Source: Allomyces macrogynus ATCC 38327
Taxonomy: Eukaryota > Blastocladiomycota > Blastocladiomycetes > Blastocladiales > Blastocladiaceae
Assembly: GCA_000151295.1 (NCBI GenBank)
Contig: GG745356.1
Coordinates: forward strand, 310,212-374,211
Length of the DNA stretch: 64,000 bases
Direction: 5' to 3'
The translations under genes and the position numbers were made by a program. Numbering within the stretch: position 1 is the first letter of the stretch; each line of letters starts with the position of its first letter. Of the stretch, positions 22,712-32,654 are shown in pieces. Under the pieces are notes generated by a model that saw only the letters and a list, made by a program, of their open reading frames with translations, had not been told where the DNA came from and did not search any database.

Positions 22712-23796
22712 ATGAAGCCGTCACCTGTCAGCCGCGAGCGCGTCGCGCACCTCGTCATGCTGCCGCTGCGGCACCGGCCCGTCTACGCGTCGAGTGTCCT
22801 GGCCCCGCGCCGCGCGCACCCACACCAAACCGCAAGCAACGGCAGTACTTCAACCTCCGCAAGCGACGAAAGTGCAGGACACGGCCGGCACCGTGCCGAA
22901 CACGCACAAGAAAACGGGTTCCGCGCCTGGTGGACGCGCAAGCTCGTGCACGAGTGGCCCGCGGCCGTGCACACACAGTGGACGCAGCTCGGCGCCCCGA
23001 CCGCGCCCGCATGGCAGCAGTCGGTGCATTCGCGTGGCACGGCAGTACTTGCACGACTGCCGTGGGAGGAGACGCTCGCCAAGCACTTGGACCACCCGGA
23101 TGCGCTCGTCCTCTACCATCCGGCGCGGGTCGAGTCGCGGTCGGCCGAACGGCAGCTCGTGGGGTTGCTGCGTGAACGGCTCGTCTTTCACCAGCGGTGG
23201 CGGAAGTACACGGCGTGCGGGTTGCCGGCGAGTGTGGCGGCGGGGATTTTTCCGGGACCGAACCTGCCGCTGCTCTATAATGGTATGCGCGCGCGGATTC
23301 ATGCCGGCGGCATCGTGTCGGAATGGCAATGAAGGCTCACCTGAATGTCTTTGCTTTACTAGCGTTCCGCGTCTACTCGCACCACGTTGCGACCGAACAC
23401 CTCACCGCGACGCTCGCGCTCCTCTCGTCCAAGTCGCCGCCATTGCGCTGCGAGCCTATTGCCGACCTCGACGCGGTCGCGCATGTGACGCAAACGTGGG
23501 TGGGTCACCCGACGGGCATGGCCCCGCCGCTCTCCACCGACTGGTTGGAGCAGGTGCTCCCGCCCGACGTGGATCAGAAGGTGTTGATCACCGAGCTCGC
23601 GCGCGCCGTCGCTCAGGAGCAGCACCGTCTCTCGCGGTCGCCGTCGAGCGGTGCCACGACGCATCCGGAACTGGGCCGGCATCGTGGTGGACGGTCGTTG
23701 CATAGTGAGCCCGCGGCAACGGTTGGGCCGGCTCCGTTGAGTCCGAAAAGCTCGACGGGCGCGGATGGATCAGCGGATGCATCCACCCGGTCGTGA
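22712..23796 (+). CDS. Mitochondrial K+/H+ exchange-related protein (KHE1-like)
   Basis: Members of this fungal family are implicated in mitochondrial potassium/proton exchange and cooperate with LETM1/Mdm38-type proteins. Exons 22712-23282 and 23363-23796, intron 23283-23362 starting GTATGC, one of the few without C at +4: 334 residues. Visible family features are an N-terminal beta-type VMLPLRHRPVYASS, a WWTRKLVHEW segment, ARLPWEETLAKHL, VLYHPARV, the helical ERQLVGLLRERLVFHQRWRKY, and a hydrophobic pair GLPASVAAGIFPGPNLPLLYN / AFRVYSHHVA spanning the splice junction. The C-terminal 90 residues are Ser/Pro/His-rich. The start is the first Met that leaves the conserved N-terminus near the end; no clear presequence is seen. 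Confidence 0.72.
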
Positions 23797-25360
23797 ATGA
23801 GACAAATAAGGCCACACAGGGGCCACATACTGCCGCTTCCATTGCACCGTTGAAATTGATACGAAAGTAGAAAAACCGCAATTGTAATGTAATTATGAAT
23901 TGGATGAGAAGCTGGAGCGAAGTGGGAGCCACCTGGCGCCCCCTGAAGCCGACCAAAGCCATCGCAAGGAGACAAACTAGGTCACAGTTGCTGTTCCAAA
24001 ACGACAAGCTAGACTGCGGCAAACTAGGAACGTTTTTGACCGAGAGAGGAATATGGCAACAAGCAAGCGTCGGGAAAGCCAAAAAAAGAGTGGAATGATG
24101 CCAACAAAACAAACACTGCAGTCGTCGTTACTCTCCTCTCCATGCATCACCAAGAGCCGCTGAAAACGCAGACTACCAGCAGCCCTAGATATTTTATCGC
24201 GAGAAGATGCAAAGATACGTGGACATGTTACCATGGGCTCGCTGATATGTATTCTACTCCACATATCTCAAGCTAGAGCTCGAATGATGGACGAGCAGGA
24301 GCCAGGCAACAGCAAGAGAACCTCCCGTTCGCAAATGGTGGAGCTATTTTCGCCAACGATGGAGTGATCTGGTGTGGGGCCCCACACATATCTGCTGCAT
24401 CGCGGCGCTCCACGCGGGCTCGATGATGGATATCATCGGTGATGGAGGAGCGTACACGGGCGTTGCCGGAGTTGCACGCGCGGCGGTCGGAATTTGACTG
24501 TCCGTTTTCCACTCCTTCGTCCCTCTGATCTGGTTTGCTCAGAAGTCCAAGCTCTCCTCGATCCTTCTCCTTTATTTTTTCCATCCCCCCCGCAACGACA
24601 AACGCGCGTCTCCCCCACAATCATGCCCCTCTTTGCACGACCCTCGCGTTTGCGCTTGTGACCCGCGTGGCGAAGGCCGCGCAACTGCAACTGTGGCCAC
24701 GCCGTTGCTGTGCGTCCATTGGCCGCCGCCACATTTCCGCGCCCACGGAACACCAAGCTCGGCGCGCTTGACCATTCAACTTCAATCCCGGGCCCCGTGG
24801 TGCGCCCCCCCGTTCCCTTGCGCCCGTTGGTCGGCCGCCACCACCGGGCATTGTCGCTCGCCGGCGCCAGCGCCCACATGTTCTCGTCTCGTCGGGTTGG
24901 GCGGACAAAGCCCAAACCATTGGCTCGCCCATCCCCATTCCGGGGCCGGGCCCCACCGAGTCCCTTGGCGGTCCCTTGCGCCGCCCACCAACGCCATGAA
25001 CCCGCCGCGGACGCGGATGCCCACGTTGCCGCGGGCCCATGGCACGGTGCGCGAGGTGGTCTTGGCCAAACGGACCGCGGGCCGTTCAAAACGGCGGCCG
25101 CCCACCAGCTGCGCGCCTTCTCCTCCTCCTCCTCCTCCACCACCACCTCATATCCTAGACTGCAAACAGCCCGTTGCGGCTGTCCTGTTCCTCTTCCTCG
25201 TCTTCGTGCCCGTGTTCGACGACCAGCCAGTGCAGGCGGTCCAGTCTCTGTCGAAGCCGTCTCTCGCTCGTTCGCCGTTGCCTCTGCGCCCAGCTGCAGC
25301 TGCCGTGTGACTTGCTGTCACCCACGCACCTCGCCACTCGTTCAAAACTCGCCCCTCGCC
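23797..25360. other. Long gene-poor region upstream of glycerol kinase
   Basis: 23797-24500 shows nothing. 24500-25360 has long GC-driven frames on both strands (for example plus 24710-25891, minus 24433-25146) without domain resemblance. A pyrimidine-rich stretch just before 25361 fits a 5' leader. Confidence 0.4.
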
Positions 25361-27387
25361 ATGGCCAACGCTGCTTCTCCCAAGAAGGGCTCGCCGCTCG
25401 CGCGTTTCCTGCGCAAGCTGTTTGCCTCCAACTCGTCGTCGTCGCAGCGCCGGATCGATAACATGCCCGCCAACATGCCGCCCGCGACCGCCGCGGCCGC
25501 GCCCAAGAAGACGCCGCCCGCCGACGGCACGTTCCTCGGCGCGATCGACCAGGGGACCACGTCGTCGCGGTTCATTGTCTTTGATACCAAGGGCACGATC
25601 GTCGCCGTGCACCAGATGGAGTTTGACCAGATTCACCCGCACGCTGGGTACGCGCTCTCGCCATTTGTAGAGCGGGGGGTGGAGGAGGCCAACGCGGCCA
25701 CCGTGCTCGCGACCATCGCTCGCGACAGGGGGGACACGGTGGACACGGGGAGCGCGCCTCGGTGGACCCATCGCAATGTTCCATGTTGGTTCGAACTCGT
25801 CGGTGCGCGCACTTCCGAGCACCGGACCGCTCATGCGTGCCTGACGTCATGGCGGCATGACCGCGTCGGCCCCTCGCTCCGCCCCGCTTGATCAAAGCCG
25901 CTTTCCTGCAGAGCCAAACTGATCATTTCAAGTTCCACCACACCAGATGGACCGAGCACGACCCGAAGCAGATCCTGTCGACGACGCTCGAGTGTGTCGA
26001 GAAGACGGTCGAGCAAATGAAGGCCGACGGCCTGGACCCGGCCATGATCAAGGCCATCGGGATCACGAACCAGCGCGAGACGACCGTTGCCTGGGATGCG
26101 GAGACGGGCGAGCCGCTGCACCACGCGCTCGTCTGGCACGACACGCGCACGCAAGCCATTGTCGACCGGCTGATTGCCAAGACGCCGTCCAAGACCAAGG
26201 AGCATTTCCAGCCCTCGACGGGCCTGCAAATCTCGACCTACTTCTCGGCGGCCAAGATGCGGTGGTTGCTCGAAAACTCGGACGCGGTCAAGCAGGCCAA
26301 TGCCAAGGGCACGCTGCGGTTCGGCACGATCGACTCGTGGCTGATTTACAACTTGACGGGCGGCAAGGAGGGTGGGGTGCATGTGACCGATTTCACCAAC
26401 GCGTCGCGCACCAACTTGCTCGACTTGAAAACGCGCGCGTGGGCGCCGGAGTTGCTCGAGTTTTACGAGATTGATGCCAAGACGCTCCCGAAAGTCCTGC
26501 CGTCGTCGCACGTCTACGGTAAAGTCACGACGGGCCCGCTTGCCGGTATCCCCGTCTCGGGCTGTCTCGGCGACCAGCAGGCCGCGCTCGTCGGCCAAAT
26601 GTGTTTCAAGGTCGGCGAGGCCAAGAACACGTATGGCACCGGGTGTTTCCTCATGTACAACACGGGCACGACCCCCGTCGCCTCGCGCAATGGGCTGCTC
26701 ACCACCGCCGGGTACGATATCCCGGCGCTCGGCGAGCCGACGTACGCGCTCGAAGGGTCCGTCGCGGTCGGCGGCGCGTCGGTCAAGTTCCTGCGCGATA
26801 ACCTGCACCTGATCAAGGACACGGCCGACGTGAACACGTACGCTGCGCAGGTCGAGCATACGGGCGGTGTCTACTTTGTCCCCGCGTTCTCGGGCCTGTT
26901 TGCACCCTACTGGCGCGACGACGCGCGCGGCGTGATTGTTGGGCTCACCTCGTACTCGGACCGCCGCCATATTTGCCGCGCCGTCCTCGAGTGCGTCGGG
27001 TTCCAGACGCTCGACCTGCTCAATGCTATGAACTCGGACTCGGGCGCGCCGCTGACCGTGCTCAAGGTCGATGGCGGCATGACCAACTCGGACTTGGCCA
27101 TGCAGTTGCAGGCCGACCTGGCGGGGATTCCCGTGCGTCGTCCCGCCATGCGTGAGACGACGGCGCTCGGTGCCGCGATTGCGGCCGGTCTCGCGACCGA
27201 GGCGATTACGGTCGCGCAGCTCGAGGCTGTGAATGCCGATGGCGCCGACGTGTTTGAGAGCAAGGAGTCGCAGGCGTCGCGCGACCGCCGGTACCGCAAG
27301 TGGAAGAAGGCCGTCCAGCGCACGCTCGAGTGGATTGACGAGGACGATGCGGCTGCGGCCGATGATGAGGTGATTGTGGAGGCCTAA
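25361..27387 (+). CDS. GUT1: Glycerol kinase (FGGY family)
   Basis: Phosphorylates glycerol to glycerol-3-phosphate with ATP, the entry step of glycerol use. Exons 25361-25647 and 25947-27387: 575 residues. Residues 1-55 are an unusual basic, Ser/Ala-rich extension ([14 protein letters not shown]) that could target or tether the enzyme. The kinase begins with [11 protein letters not shown] (60-70); exon joining restores [13 protein letters not shown]. Further family motifs are [82 protein letters not shown] and [14 protein letters not shown]. The intron is 299 bases, four times the local norm, though it has a normal GTACGC donor. Function is secure. Confidence 0.96.
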
Positions 27388-27742
27388 GTTGGTTGGCCTC
27401 GAGGAGGGGTGAAGGTGGGTGGAATGCGCATCCCTGGGGACGGCCAGATGTGACTCTGCAGGGTCCCTTGGGCTCTGTGATGCCCATGGTTTCGTGTTTA
27501 TCGATTGGAATCCCGTTTTTGGTGCTATCGTTGTTACTGAAATAGAGGGGAGCGCGGGCTCCTTGGTTTTGCCATCTCTTCAAAAGAACATCGTTCATTG
27601 TCGTCCTGCTGCCATCGTTTGCTGCCCGCTTGCCAAGCACATATCCTATTTGCCCGAGTCTATGCAATACCCACGGCGCGGCACCACGAGTCCCTTCTCC
27701 GCCAAGTACCTCCCCTCTCCTCTCCACCACCGCCGCGCTCGC
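27388..27742. other. Convergent intergenic region
   Basis: Between the glycerol kinase stop and the RhoGEF stop. Nothing recognised. Confidence 0.5.
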
Positions 27743-30700
27743 TCACGGGCTTGGCCCCCGCACCGAATCCTCGGACGTAGGCCGGGACTGCGGCGCGCTC
27801 CCACCCCCACCACCTCCGCCTTTCTCCTTGTCCTTGTCCTTATCCCGATCCCCTCCCCCCGAGAGGAACGCCATCAAGTTGCCCAGACTGCGCTGCTTGG
27901 TCGGCGCCGCACCTCCACCAACAACACCCAAACTCCCTCCGCCTCCACCCGCATTCTTGCTACTACTCCCGCCGAGCCACCAGCTGCTCCCGCCCGACCG
28001 CCGCCCAATCATCATATTCCCGGAGGCCGACGCCGTCGACGACGCGAGCGACTCGTTCGACGGCACGACCGCCGCCGCGTGCCGTGCTTGGTGCGCCGAC
28101 TCGAGCGAATCCGCCACCAAACACGTTCGTACTCTGCGCGCGCTCCTTGAGTGCGCACGGCGCAGGCACCTGCAATGCCACGTCCTCCTCGACTGTCGCC
28201 GCGAGCGCCGACGCCTTGGGGGGCGACCGGCCGGACGCACGGCGAAACAAATTCGAATCCGTGACCGACGCCGCGGCGGACGACGCGTTACTGGAACTGC
28301 GTGCGCGGAAGGACGCGTCGGGCGGTGACGGCGTGAGGGCGTCGTCGGTGGACGCGAACGGGGACGACGACACGTGGGCCGCGGAACTGAACAGGTCGCC
28401 CAACGACCGGCCAACCTTGGTGGCCGAGTTCTGCGACGAGTGTCGCTTCAACGTGCCCCGCGGACTGCCCGTGCGCGACGATTCCCGCGCGGAACCTGTG
28501 CTGGAGGGTTTACGGGTCGGGCCCGACGCGTTGCCCGCGGTCGTGGCCGTACGCCACAGCCACGTCCGCGCCTGGTCGTCGTCGCCCAACCCGCTCGCGG
28601 CCGCATGCGCCGGTGGTGCGGTTCCGGCACCCGCGGCGCGTGGCGGCGTCATCCGCCACCACCGATCGGCCCGTTCCGTCGGACTCGCCGGCCTTGACCC
28701 AGACCCGTGCAACTTGTCGAAATCCGGGGACAATTCCGACGATCTCGGGTGCAGCATCGCCATCATTCCAGCCTCGGACACCTGGTCGACCCACTTGAGT
28801 TTCGCGTCCTTCGAATCCACCGTGAACTTGTGACACATGGGCGTCGCTTCGAGCAACGCCTCGGCCGGATTCGCCGCGACCGATTCGACAATCACGAACG
28901 CGTGTTCCCGGCGCGCGGGCGACGGCGACCGTTCGGGACTCGGATCGGCGGACCGCCCGCCGGGTAAGCTCGTGCTGAGGTGCGACGAGTGGGTCGTGGA
29001 TGCCGACGACTCGGAGGCCGTGCGGAACCGGCTGTTTTCCGGGTCGAGAAAGGAGAACCCTTGCGTGGTCGCGGGCGGCCCGCTCGACGGGGACGCGACG
29101 GTCGGTGGCGCCGCGTCGCTGTCAAACACTTGCGCGTGCGCGAGCGGGATCCATGCGAGGAATTTCAGCTTGCTGTTCTTGGCGAGGCCCGCGGCCGCAG
29201 AGCCCGCGGCGGGACCGCTACTCCCCGCACCTCCACCGGGCCCGCCACCGACCGCGCCGGCACTGTTATCGCTCCGTCCGCGCAAAAGCCCGCCTTTCGG
29301 CACCGTGACAACCAACTGCCCGACAAACAAGTACAGGTACACCGCAATCGCTTTCGCCGACCGTGACGTCGAGTACCATGCGGGCCCTTCGCCGCGGAAC
29401 TGGCCCTTTGAGTCGGACGAGTTGAGTAAGGCGGCGAGCTCGGACGCGGCGTCGCCGAGCGCCGTCAGTGGGCCCGTGCCGGTGGTCAGGGCGACCTTGC
29501 GCATGCCCTTGACGATTTCGTGTAAGTGCGGGCGCGCCTCGTTGTACATTTTCGCGCGGTTGATGACTTGCGCGGCGTGGTGGATGCGGTCAAGCGCGCG
29601 CTCGAGCGCAAGCAGTTCCGGGTCGTCGGGCTCGGTGTTGCGGATGAGTGTTTTGAGGAGGAGTTCGTACCGCGGGACGCTGGAAGGAGAGAAAGGTGGG
29701 AATCAGTTGCTAGTCGGGGCGGATTGGCGTGGTGCAGGTGAGCACGGACCGTTGCACGGGCAGGATCAAGAACGACGCAAGATCGTTCTTTTGCGAGATC
29801 TTAAGCGACTTGACGCTCTACAAACGAGCACGATTCACCCGTAAGCGAACGTCGCCACGCCAACCAGCTCGTGCAAAGAAGGCCGTACCTCGAGATACCC
29901 CGCAAACTCGCGCACTTTCAGGCACCGGTCGAGTTCCTGCTTGCTGTCGTTATAATTGTTGCAGTACGGGATATAAACGTCGAGCCACGTCGCCATGTCG
30001 CAAAACACTTGCCCGAGCGTCTTCTTGACTTGGATCGTCTCGACCGCCAAACTAGTCGCCGCCTTCTGCACACCCCCACCCTCCACCGGCGCTCCCGCCG
30101 TACCTGACGCGGCCACCTGGTCCTTGATATGTCCCGTCGGCGACCACGACCTCCCCGCAGCCACCGCCACTCCCCCATCCACAGGACTAAACACCGTCGG
30201 CAACCCGGTGACCGCGACCAACGCCTCGTAAAAATCGGTATGCCGGTCGAGAATCGCCTCGACGTTGCCGAAAATCACGTCAATGTGGTGTGCGGTGATC
30301 GGCACGCCCGGCATACTGCGGAATAAGCTGCGGAGTGGGCGCAGGCACACGCGCACGAGCACGTCGAGGTTCTGAATGTACGATTCTTCGGTCGTGACCA
30401 TCTCGTTGATGATGCGCGCGCGCTGGTCCCGACGGGACAGCGCGCGTTGTAGGTGCGCGACGTGTGCGAGAAGGGCGTGGCGCAGGCGGTGGCGGCGGTA
30501 CCAGGATTGGATGCGTAGGGCGGCGCGGCGGTGCCGGAGGTAGCGGGTGCAGACGCTATGGGAGGGAGGGAAGGGGGGGAGGGGTGAGTGGAGGGAGTGA
30601 ATGAGGTGGGCGATGAGAGAGTGGGGCACGGACACATGTGTCCGCCAGGCGCGCTGGATCTTGACTGCGGCCGCATCCTCGCGTATCCTCTTTCTGATGC

Positions 30701-31690
30701 GCAGCTACGACAAGCAAGCGAGACCGAGTCAGCCGCGGGGCACCGTTGTCGAGCACCGAAACACGCAAACCACGCCGCACCTTGCGGTTGATTTTCCGGA
30801 TCGCATCGACGAACAGCACGAGCGAATCGAGCAAGATGATCGTCGACCCTTGCGCCGACTCGAATAAGACGCGGTACGGCGGGTTCATTTCATGGATCTC
30901 GACGCACGGCTCCGACTCGAGCGAGACGCGCGCCGCGGGCAATTGGTACGTCTAGAGTTGACGGTCAGGAGGAATCTGCAGAGCCGTTCGTTTGGTACTT
31001 GGCGACAAGCGAAAGCGTACTTGCTCCGGGAACCCATCCCCGCGAATATAAAAGGTCGTGTCGTTGATTTCCAAGGTCGCTGGAAACTCCATGGTGTGCA
31101 CGATAAACGAGACTACCGNNNNNNNNNNNNNNNNNNNNNNNNNNNNNNNNNNNNNNNNNNNNNNNNNNNNNNNNNNNNNNNNNNNNNNNNNNNNNNNNNN
31201 NNNNNNNNNNNNNNNNNNNNNNNNNNNNNNNNNNNNNNNNNNNNNNNNNNNNNNNNNNNNNNNNNNNNNNNNNNNNNNNNNNNNNNNNNNNNNNNNNNNN
31301 NNNNNNNNNNNNNNNNNNNNNNNNNNNNNNNNNNNNNNNNNNNNNNNNNNNNNNGACAGCCCATCGACGCCATCAGGTGCGCCGGCGGCCCGCCAACGCG
31401 TCGGTACCACCGGTGCCGCCGCCGGGCGTATGTGGCGGCAGCGACAAGTCGGGCGCCGACCCAGCCGACGACTCGCCGGCGGGCGGTGCGGGCGGCACGG
31501 GCGCGTTGGGTGGCCGAGTGAGCAGCTCGGTGAGCGACGATTGTGACCGCGACGCATGGACCATGGCGAGCTGCGGCGGCGGCGCAAATGAGGGCAGGCT
31601 TACGCGGTGCACATTCGAGGGAAACACGAGCGCGAGCAGGTCGTCGCCCGACCCGCCGGTGAGGATCGTCGACTCGAACGAGCTCGCCAT
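27743..31690 (-). CDS. RhoGEF (DH-PH) with IQ motifs; interrupted by assembly gap
   Basis: A guanine-nucleotide exchange factor for Rho-family GTPases. Reading the minus strand: ATG 31690 (MASSFESTILTGGSGDD), the N gap 31119-31354, an exon ending at 31021 (PATLEINDTTFYIRGDG), then introns 30952-31020, 30705-30780, 30556-30633, 29818-29888 and 29680-29749. Splicing yields two IQ motifs (AAAVKIQRAWRTHV and ALRIQSWYRRHRL), a DH domain from RARIINEMVTTEESYIQNLDVL to LILPVQRVPRYELLLKTL, and a PH-like region (LKFLAWIPLAHAQVF to KWVDQVSEA). The tail is Ser/Pro/Gly-rich. The frame from 29679 stops at 27963, but from about 28110 another frame (stop 27743) has more protein-like composition, with a KDKDKEK tract, needing a one-base shift or a 46-base intron. 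Residues inside the gap are unknown. Confidence 0.85.
31119..31354. other. Assembly gap (236 N)
   Basis: Unsequenced stretch inside the RhoGEF 5' coding region. Frame continuity across it cannot be checked. Confidence 1.
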
Positions 31691-32144
31691 GGTGCCGACG
31701 GCTGCGGTGCGTGCGCACGGGACGGAAGGCAAGGGGTAACGCGGGGGTAGCGGGGTGTAACGAGATCGTTGACCCCGTGCTGGCCCCTTGGCCGCAGCAT
31801 GGACGGGGCGGGCCGGTGAGATCAAGAGCGCGGAGGCGACGTTGCTGCGGGCCGAGGTGCGGCGACTGGGACGTTGTGATCAGGGGGAAATGCTGCGGTT
31901 GTCGAATCTGGAAATCCTACGATGTTGCTGTCCGTCGACGTGTTTGGTTCATCAAGTCCCGCGAGTCGTGGTGGCCACGGCAAAACTACAAAAACTGGAA
32001 ATATTTACCGCGAAGCCCCGCCAGCCATGCCGCGCCAGTTCAACGAGCTGCCCAAGCTAGACAGCATGCCCAAGTCACTACCAAGTCATCAGTCGAGAAA
32101 ACCACGGTCTGCATACTCCGAAAATGATAAAGCTTTCTCGTGTC
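31691..32144. other. RhoGEF upstream region
   Basis: No coding signal. Probably promoter and 5' leader of the RhoGEF on the minus strand. Confidence 0.4.
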
Positions 32145-32215
32145 TGCACTGTCCGGGAATCAAACCCGGGCCGGAGCCTTGGGGGGGTTCCGTGATACCA
32201 TTTCACCAACAGTGC
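32145..32215 (-). tRNA. tRNA-Gly (anticodon CCC), possibly impaired
   Basis: The 71-base minus-strand sequence folds as a tRNA: acceptor GCACTGT/ACAGTGC (7 perfect pairs), D stem GTG/CAC, anticodon stem GAACC/GGCTC with one A-C mismatch, T arm CCGGG-TTTGATT-CCCGG, and A at the discriminator position. The A box (TGGTGAAATGG) and B box (GGTTTGATTCC) are near consensus. The anticodon loop reads CCCCCAA, giving anticodon CCC but C instead of the near-universal U33. The U33 change and the stem mismatch, both T-to-C, may mean a sequence error in the C run or a defective gene. Confidence 0.65.
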
Positions 32216-32369
32216 TCGTGCGGGTTTCGAGTAAATTTGAATTTAATGTGCAATTCACAGGCGAGACACCGTTTGGCCTTTTGACACAAATGGCAAGCTT
32301 TAAGTGGTAAATTTTGGATCCTATTCAATGGCAGCGAACGGCTCAGTTGATTGCGGTATCAATTATGAC

Positions 32370-32440
32370 TGCTCTGCTCGGGAATCGAACCCGTGCAGAA
32401 GCCTGAAGTCGAGAGGTGATTCCATTTCACGAAACAGCGC
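32370..32440 (-). pseudogene. tRNA-like sequence, degenerate
   Basis: Same length (71), strand and layout as the tRNA-Gly 155 bases away, and similar in the 5' third (GTGAAATGG) and the T arm (perfect B box GGTTCGATTCC). The acceptor pairs GCGCTGT with GCAGAGC with one mismatch, but no anticodon stem forms around GACTTCAGG. Best read as a tRNA pseudogene or tRNA-derived element; an intact tRNA-Glu(TTC) with miscalled bases is a weaker option. Confidence 0.45.
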
Positions 32441-32654
32441 ACGAATGCCTGAAGAGTATTTTGTGGTACGTATTTGCAGGCTGGGAAGCAACCTCCTGTC
32501 GTTGGCGAGCACCGACGTTCGTGGTGACCCACCACTGAGCAGCAACGCTCCACACTCTCGTCCGGTTCCAAGACGCTCTCGTGTATCGACTCGTCGAGAA
32601 GAACCCGACCCAACAAACAACATTCGCCTCTCCATCCACTTGCCCTTCGCTTCC

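Noticed and set aside
24710..25891. 393-codon plus-strand frame running into the glycerol kinase 5' part
   Set aside because: No domain; it reaches the true start only by sharing frame, and low-complexity GC-rich sequence explains the openness.
25831..26970. 379-codon minus-strand frame opposite glycerol kinase
   Set aside because: Mirror of highly conserved FGGY kinase codons.
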